From an uncultured Bacteroidales bacterium (GTDB lineage Bacteria > Bacteroidota > Bacteroidia > Bacteroidales > Paludibacteraceae), in assembly GCA_937910305.1 (NCBI GenBank), contig CALEPS010000068.1, positions 1 to 24,994 of the forward strand: 24,994 nucleotides of DNA, in the 5' to 3' direction. Made by a program: the position numbers and the translations under genes. Positions 21,864 through 24,994 of the stretch are shown piece after piece (the stretch's first letter is position 1; every line of letters starts with the position of its first letter). Below the pieces are notes generated by a model that saw only the letters and a program-made list of their open reading frames with translations, made no database searches and was not told the origin of the DNA.

Positions 21864-22217
21864 ATGCACGAACTCGGAATTGTCTTCTATATCATCCGTG
21901 ACGTCAAGAAAGCGGCGCAGGAAAATGGCGTAGAGCACGTCTCGGCGGTAGTAATGAACATCGGCGAGGTGAGCACGATTATTCCTGAGTATCTGACCGA
22001 TTGCTGGCGATGGGCGGCGGATAAAGAAGAGATGCTGAAGGGCTGCGAACTGAAGATAGAACCCATCCCTGCCGTGACGCATTGTGACGGGTGCGGAAAG
22101 GACTATCCGACGGTAGCGCACGGCAAGATTTGTCCCCACTGCGGCAGTGACCAGACGTGGCTCCTGCGAGGCAACGAGGTGGAGATTAAGGAGATTGTCG
22201 TTCCGCAAAATGACTAA
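21864..22217 (+). CDS. hypA: Hydrogenase/nickel maturation metallochaperone HypA
   Basis: This 117-residue protein begins MHE, whose His2 binds nickel. Its zinc loop has Cys74/Cys77 and Cys90/Cys93 (HCDGCGK and CPHCGS). Length is normal. HypA hands nickel to the hydrogenase large subunit together with HypB, which is encoded four genes upstream. hypC, D, E and F are not in the window. The start codon directly follows the AACACGCAGTAA array, so its original 5' context may have been displaced. Confidence 0.95.
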   Translation: MHELGIVFYIIRDVKKAAQENGVEHVSAVVMNIGEVSTIIPEYLTDCWRWAADKEEMLKGCELKIEPIPAVTHCDGCGKDYPTVAHGKICPHCGSDQTWLLRGNEVEIKEIVVPQND

Positions 22218-22265
22218 ATAGCAGAATAAATGATTAAATTGTAAATGAATAAATGAACAAATAAT

Positions 22266-22595
22266 ATGGCTTGTTTTATTGTACCATTAACGCAGGCGAT
22301 AGCCACAACGGTGTATCGCAAACATGTAGAAAAGAAAGAGCAGCTTGAAGGTGAAAAAAGTCTTTCAACTTCCAACTTTCAACTTTCAACTCGTCTCAAG
22401 AGCCTCGAACTAATGCTCTGGGGCGGATCCATGATGTTGCTGGTTGATCATTTGGTAAATGGTGAACTTTTCGCATGGAACCTCCGCGAAGTGCTGACTA
22501 TAGGCGTCCCCATGTCTGTTGTAGTTACCGCAGTATGGGCGATATGGTGCTACGCAAAAGAAATTAAAAATTCAAAATTAAAAATTCAAAATTAA
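22266..22595 (+). CDS. Small membrane protein with repeat-encoded loop and tail
   Basis: This 109-residue protein starts MACFIVPLTQAIATT and has two or three hydrophobic segments: a short N-terminal one, about 49-65 (LMLWGGSMMLLVDHLV) and about 78-95. Between the first and second lies a stretch (SLSTSNFQLST) encoded by CTTTCAAC repeats. The last 12 residues KEIKNSKLKIQN come from the AT-rich repeat shared with the oxidoreductase gene. I do not recognise a named family. It lies 48 bp after hypA and 69 bp before the DUF5692-like gene, so it is probably co-expressed with both. Confidence 0.7.
   Translation: MACFIVPLTQAIATTVYRKHVEKKEQLEGEKSLSTSNFQLSTRLKSLELMLWGGSMMLLVDHLVNGELFAWNLREVLTIGVPMSVVVTAVWAIWCYAKEIKNSKLKIQN
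22560..22592 (+). repeat. 33-bp AT-rich coding repeat at a gene end
   Basis: Identical to 20581-20613 and read in the same frame. It supplies the last residues of the small membrane protein; the next codon is TAA. Confidence 0.85.
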
Positions 22596-22664
22596 GTACT
22601 CGATATACCGATGTCGATATACCGATAATAATTATCTATTAATCAAACACAAAATTAAAATCTT

Positions 22665-23771
22665 ATGTTTTTTCAAGTGTATGGAGAGCATGCCCTGATC
22701 CAATGGGTGATGCTGTTCGTAGTCCTCGCAGGACTGATTCTTTGGAATGAGTTTGCCCGTCGTACCAAACTCGGCGGTGCTATCACGTTCTTCGCTATTC
22801 CGCTGGCATTGACCGTTTATTTCATTGCCATCGCAGTGGGTGCCCGCATGGGTGCCGAATGGGCGCTGACCAACCAGACACATGTCTATATGAACGGTTG
22901 GTTCCATTATGCCAAACTGTATGCGGCTCTCACCGGCTGTATCGGTTTCATGATGATCAAGTACGAATGGGGTATAGGCGCCAAACGCTGGTTCAAACCG
23001 TTCCCGTTCATTATTGTAGCTATCAACATCCTCATTGCCGTTTGCTCTGATTTTGAGTCCGCTATCTTGGGATGGAACAAATGGTGGCTGTCAAGCGAAG
23101 GTGTGTGGTTGTATGGCGGCTGGCATAACGTATTCAACGGTCTTGCCGGTTTGTTCAACATCTTCTGTATGACCGCATGGTGGAATGTATATCCGTCGAA
23201 GGACGGCAAGGACATGATCTGGGCGGACATGACATGGGTATATATCCTTGTTTATGACATCTGGAACTTCGCTTACACGTACAACTGTCTGCCGACTCAC
23301 AGCTGGTATTGCGGTATCGCGCTGCTGCTTGCTCCGACCGTAGCTGCTATCTGCTGGAACCGTGGCGGTTGGATCCAGAACCGCGCTAACACGCTGGCTA
23401 TCTGGTGTATGTTTGCACAGGTATTCCCGCTCTTCCAAGAGACCTTCTTCAACGGCAAACAATTCTTCTCATGGGCAGTCCTGCCGACCCAGTATGTCAA
23501 CGGTATCGAGACGATTGAGGCTATTTATGCCGCTTCCGGTCTGGGTGATGAGGTTGTTGCACATACCACCGTTGCCGCGGAGGGTGCTACTGCTGCCAAC
23601 CCGACAGCTATGCTGGTGATTTCTGCACTCGCTTTGATCACCAATATCGTAGCCTTTGGTTATATCATGTATCAGGCTAAGAAGCGTCATATCAACCCGT
23701 ATAAGGAGGATGTCTTCGTTGATCAGAAGTACTACAAGGACGCTATGGAGCGCGCCGTGGTTAATTCTTGA
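22665..23771 (+). CDS. DUF5692-like polytopic membrane protein
   Basis: This 368-residue integral membrane protein has about nine hydrophobic helices, unusually many Trp and Tyr (for example FNIFCMTAWWNVYP and VYDIWNFAYTYNCLPTHSWYCGIALL), and a hydrophilic C-terminus INPYKEDVFVDQKYYKDAMER. The pattern fits the DUF5692 family of unknown function; I recall this from family descriptions and could not check it. A transport or enzymatic role cannot be assigned. Its leader has a 13-bp direct repeat TCGATATACCGAT (22600-22612 and 22614-22626). It is the last gene of the series, with a strong terminator after it. Confidence 0.7.
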   Translation: MFFQVYGEHALIQWVMLFVVLAGLILWNEFARRTKLGGAITFFAIPLALTVYFIAIAVGARMGAEWALTNQTHVYMNGWFHYAKLYAALTGCIGFMMIKYEWGIGAKRWFKPFPFIIVAINILIAVCSDFESAILGWNKWWLSSEGVWLYGGWHNVFNGLAGLFNIFCMTAWWNVYPSKDGKDMIWADMTWVYILVYDIWNFAYTYNCLPTHSWYCGIALLLAPTVAAICWNRGGWIQNRANTLAIWCMFAQVFPLFQETFFNGKQFFSWAVLPTQYVNGIETIEAIYAASGLGDEVVAHTTVAAEGATAANPTAMLVISALALITNIVAFGYIMYQAKKRHINPYKEDVFVDQKYYKDAMERAVVNS

Positions 23772-23793
23772 TTACATTCATCCGTTTGAAATA

Positions 23794-23827
23794 GCAGAAA
23801 AAACGTCCTTTGGGGCGTTTTTTCTGC
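23794..23827. terminator. Strong intrinsic terminator
   Basis: A 12-bp perfect stem GCAGAAAAAACG / CGTTTTTTCTGC with a 10-nt loop TCCTTTGGGG; the T6 run is in the descending arm. It starts 23 nt after the DUF5692-like gene and closes the hyp series. Confidence 0.85.
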
Positions 23828-23841
23828 AAGTTGTGTATCAT

Positions 23842-23865
23842 TAGCCGTAAATAGTATAACGGCTA
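23842..23865 (+). promoter_or_regulatory. Inverted repeat upstream of the alcohol dehydrogenase gene
   Basis: TAGCCGT (23842-23848) and ACGGCTA (23859-23865) are separated by 10 bp, 23 nt before the start codon. No TAnnTTTG box is seen here, so this could be an operator at a regulated promoter or a 5' UTR hairpin. Confidence 0.4.
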
Positions 23866-23887
23866 TAACCATTTAAACACAAATCAT

Positions 23888-24994
23888 ATGCAAAACTTTG
23901 ATTACCAGACTCCTACGCGCCTCATTTTCGGGGAAGGTGTAGTACAGAAACTGCCGAAAGTGATGAGTGCGTTCGGCAAGAAAATCCTCCTTACATACGG
24001 CGGAGGAAGTATTAAGAAGATTCCGGCTCTCAGAGATCAGTCGCTGAGCCTCTATGACTATGTCCACACGTTACTCAAGGATTTCGAGATCATTGAGCTG
24101 AGCGGTATTCAGCCGAATCCGAAATATGATCCTTCCGTTTTGGACGGCGTGCGGCTATGTAAAGAGCACAAAATAGATGTCATCCTTTCCGTCGGTGGCG
24201 GCAGCGTACTGGATTGCTCCAAAGCAATTGCTGCCGGAGCCTGCTATGAAGGCGACCCTTGGGATCTCATTTCCTATAAAGTCAAAGCCCAAGCGGCACT
24301 TCCGATTGTGGATATCATCACCCTCGCAGCTACCGGAAGCGAGTACGACTGCGGTGGTGTCATCTCGCGCACGGAGACCAACGACAAAATTGGTTATATG
24401 GACCGTCACTTGTTTCCTGCTGTTTCATTCCTTGACCCGACATACACTTTCTCGGTGAGCAAGAAACAGACAGCAGCCGGTATCGCCGACGCGATGAACC
24501 ATACGATAGAGCAGTATTTCGCAGAAGATACAACACTCCTGAACGATGGTTTTTGCGAGTCCATGCTCCGCTCTCTCATGGAGAACGGCCGTAAGTGTCT
24601 GGCTAACCCCGAGGACTACCAAGCCCGCGCAGAGATGATGTTGGCTTGCACGTATGGCTGCAACGGTATTCTGGCGCTTGGTAACAGCGAGTCGGGCTGG
24701 CCCTGCCACGGCATAGAGCACGCGCTGAGTGCGTACTACGACATCACTCACGGCGAGGGCTTGGCGATCATCACACCGCGGTGGATGAAACACATCCTCA
24801 ACGAGCACACCCTGTCGCGTTTCGTCAAATACGGCATTAACGTCTTTGACATCGACCCCTCGCTGACGCCATGGGAGATCGCCAACAAAGCCATCGAGGC
24901 GACGTACGCTTTCTTTGAGTCTATCGGCATTCCTATGCACCTGCGCGAGGTAGGTATCGACGAGAGCCGTTTGGATGAGATGGCGCATCACATC
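23888..24994 (+). CDS. Iron-containing alcohol dehydrogenase, YqhD/BdhA type (3' end outside window)
   Basis: The 369 codons in the window are open to the edge, so the gene continues; family members have about 385-390 residues. It starts MQNFDYQTPTRLIFGEG. The NAD(P)-binding GGGSVLDCSKA is at 103-113 and ATGSEYD follows. The metal ligands Asp201, His205, His274 and His288 have the spacing known from E. coli YqhD (D194, H198, H267, H281). GGG and Asn/Ser features favour NADPH. It should reduce aldehydes to alcohols in fermentation or detoxification. It is transcribed apart from the hyp series, being behind a terminator. Confidence 0.92.
   Translation, partial: MQNFDYQTPTRLIFGEGVVQKLPKVMSAFGKKILLTYGGGSIKKIPALRDQSLSLYDYVHTLLKDFEIIELSGIQPNPKYDPSVLDGVRLCKEHKIDVILSVGGGSVLDCSKAIAAGACYEGDPWDLISYKVKAQAALPIVDIITLAATGSEYDCGGVISRTETNDKIGYMDRHLFPAVSFLDPTYTFSVSKKQTAAGIADAMNHTIEQYFAEDTTLLNDGFCESMLRSLMENGRKCLANPEDYQARAEMMLACTYGCNGILALGNSESGWPCHGIEHALSAYYDITHGEGLAIITPRWMKHILNEHTLSRFVKYGINVFDIDPSLTPWEIANKAIEATYAFFESIGIPMHLREVGIDESRLDEMAHHI

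Noticed and set aside
1..24994. tRNA or rRNA genes
   Set aside because: I found no cloverleaf-like segment or rRNA sequence by eye; an automated scan was not possible.

Overview
The window is very probably from an anaerobic member of the Bacteroidales (Bacteroidota). The best evidence is a set of promoters with the Bacteroidota-type -7 box TAnnTTTG and a TTG/TTTG box exactly 20 bp upstream (before the glycosidase, the WYL gene, mcrB, nqrA and hypB). Shine-Dalgarno sites are weak, the glycosidase ends in a short sorting-domain-like tail, and a Na+-NQR operon is present. The genus cannot be settled from the sequence alone.

Layout. (1) 1-151: two 66/67-bp direct repeats with nested hairpins. 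(2) 247-2697, minus: secreted GH71/99-like glycosidase whose start codon lies in a 23-bp tandem repeat, with its own promoter. (3) 2875-3119: a tetranucleotide tract. (4) 3376-9887, plus: a defence-like module with a WYL regulator, a HIRAN protein, a PARG-type macrodomain protein (TIGR02452 type), McrB and McrC. Near-identical palindrome-plus-promoter elements sit before it and inside it, and a decayed copy follows it. (5) 10182-10225: a long palindrome in the convergent junction. (6) 10232-16952, minus: the complete nqrABCDEF operon. Its two long spacers, on either side of nqrE, carry paralogous ~410-bp elements with 312 identical bases plus a same-length variable segment whose hairpins are kept by compensatory change. 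(7) 17143-23827, plus: hypB, a large Fe-S/FAD oxidoreductase, hypA, a small membrane protein and a DUF5692-like membrane protein. Two S23-type four-helix-bundle genes embedded in simple repeats interrupt this series, and it ends at a strong terminator. (8) 23888 to the window end: an iron-dependent alcohol dehydrogenase, cut by the window edge.

How the genes work together. NQR couples NADH oxidation to Na+ export and is the main energy-conserving complex here. HypA and HypB deliver nickel, usually to [NiFe]-hydrogenase; no hydrogenase or other hyp gene is visible, so the client enzyme is unknown. McrBC is a modification-dependent restriction pair. The WYL, HIRAN and macrodomain genes beside it suggest an expanded or regulated defence locus, which is inference.

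The most unusual signals are the duplicated structured element in the nqr operon, the bracketed McrBC/macrodomain module, and short repeats inserted into unrelated genes in the same reading frame, so that they add the same peptide.
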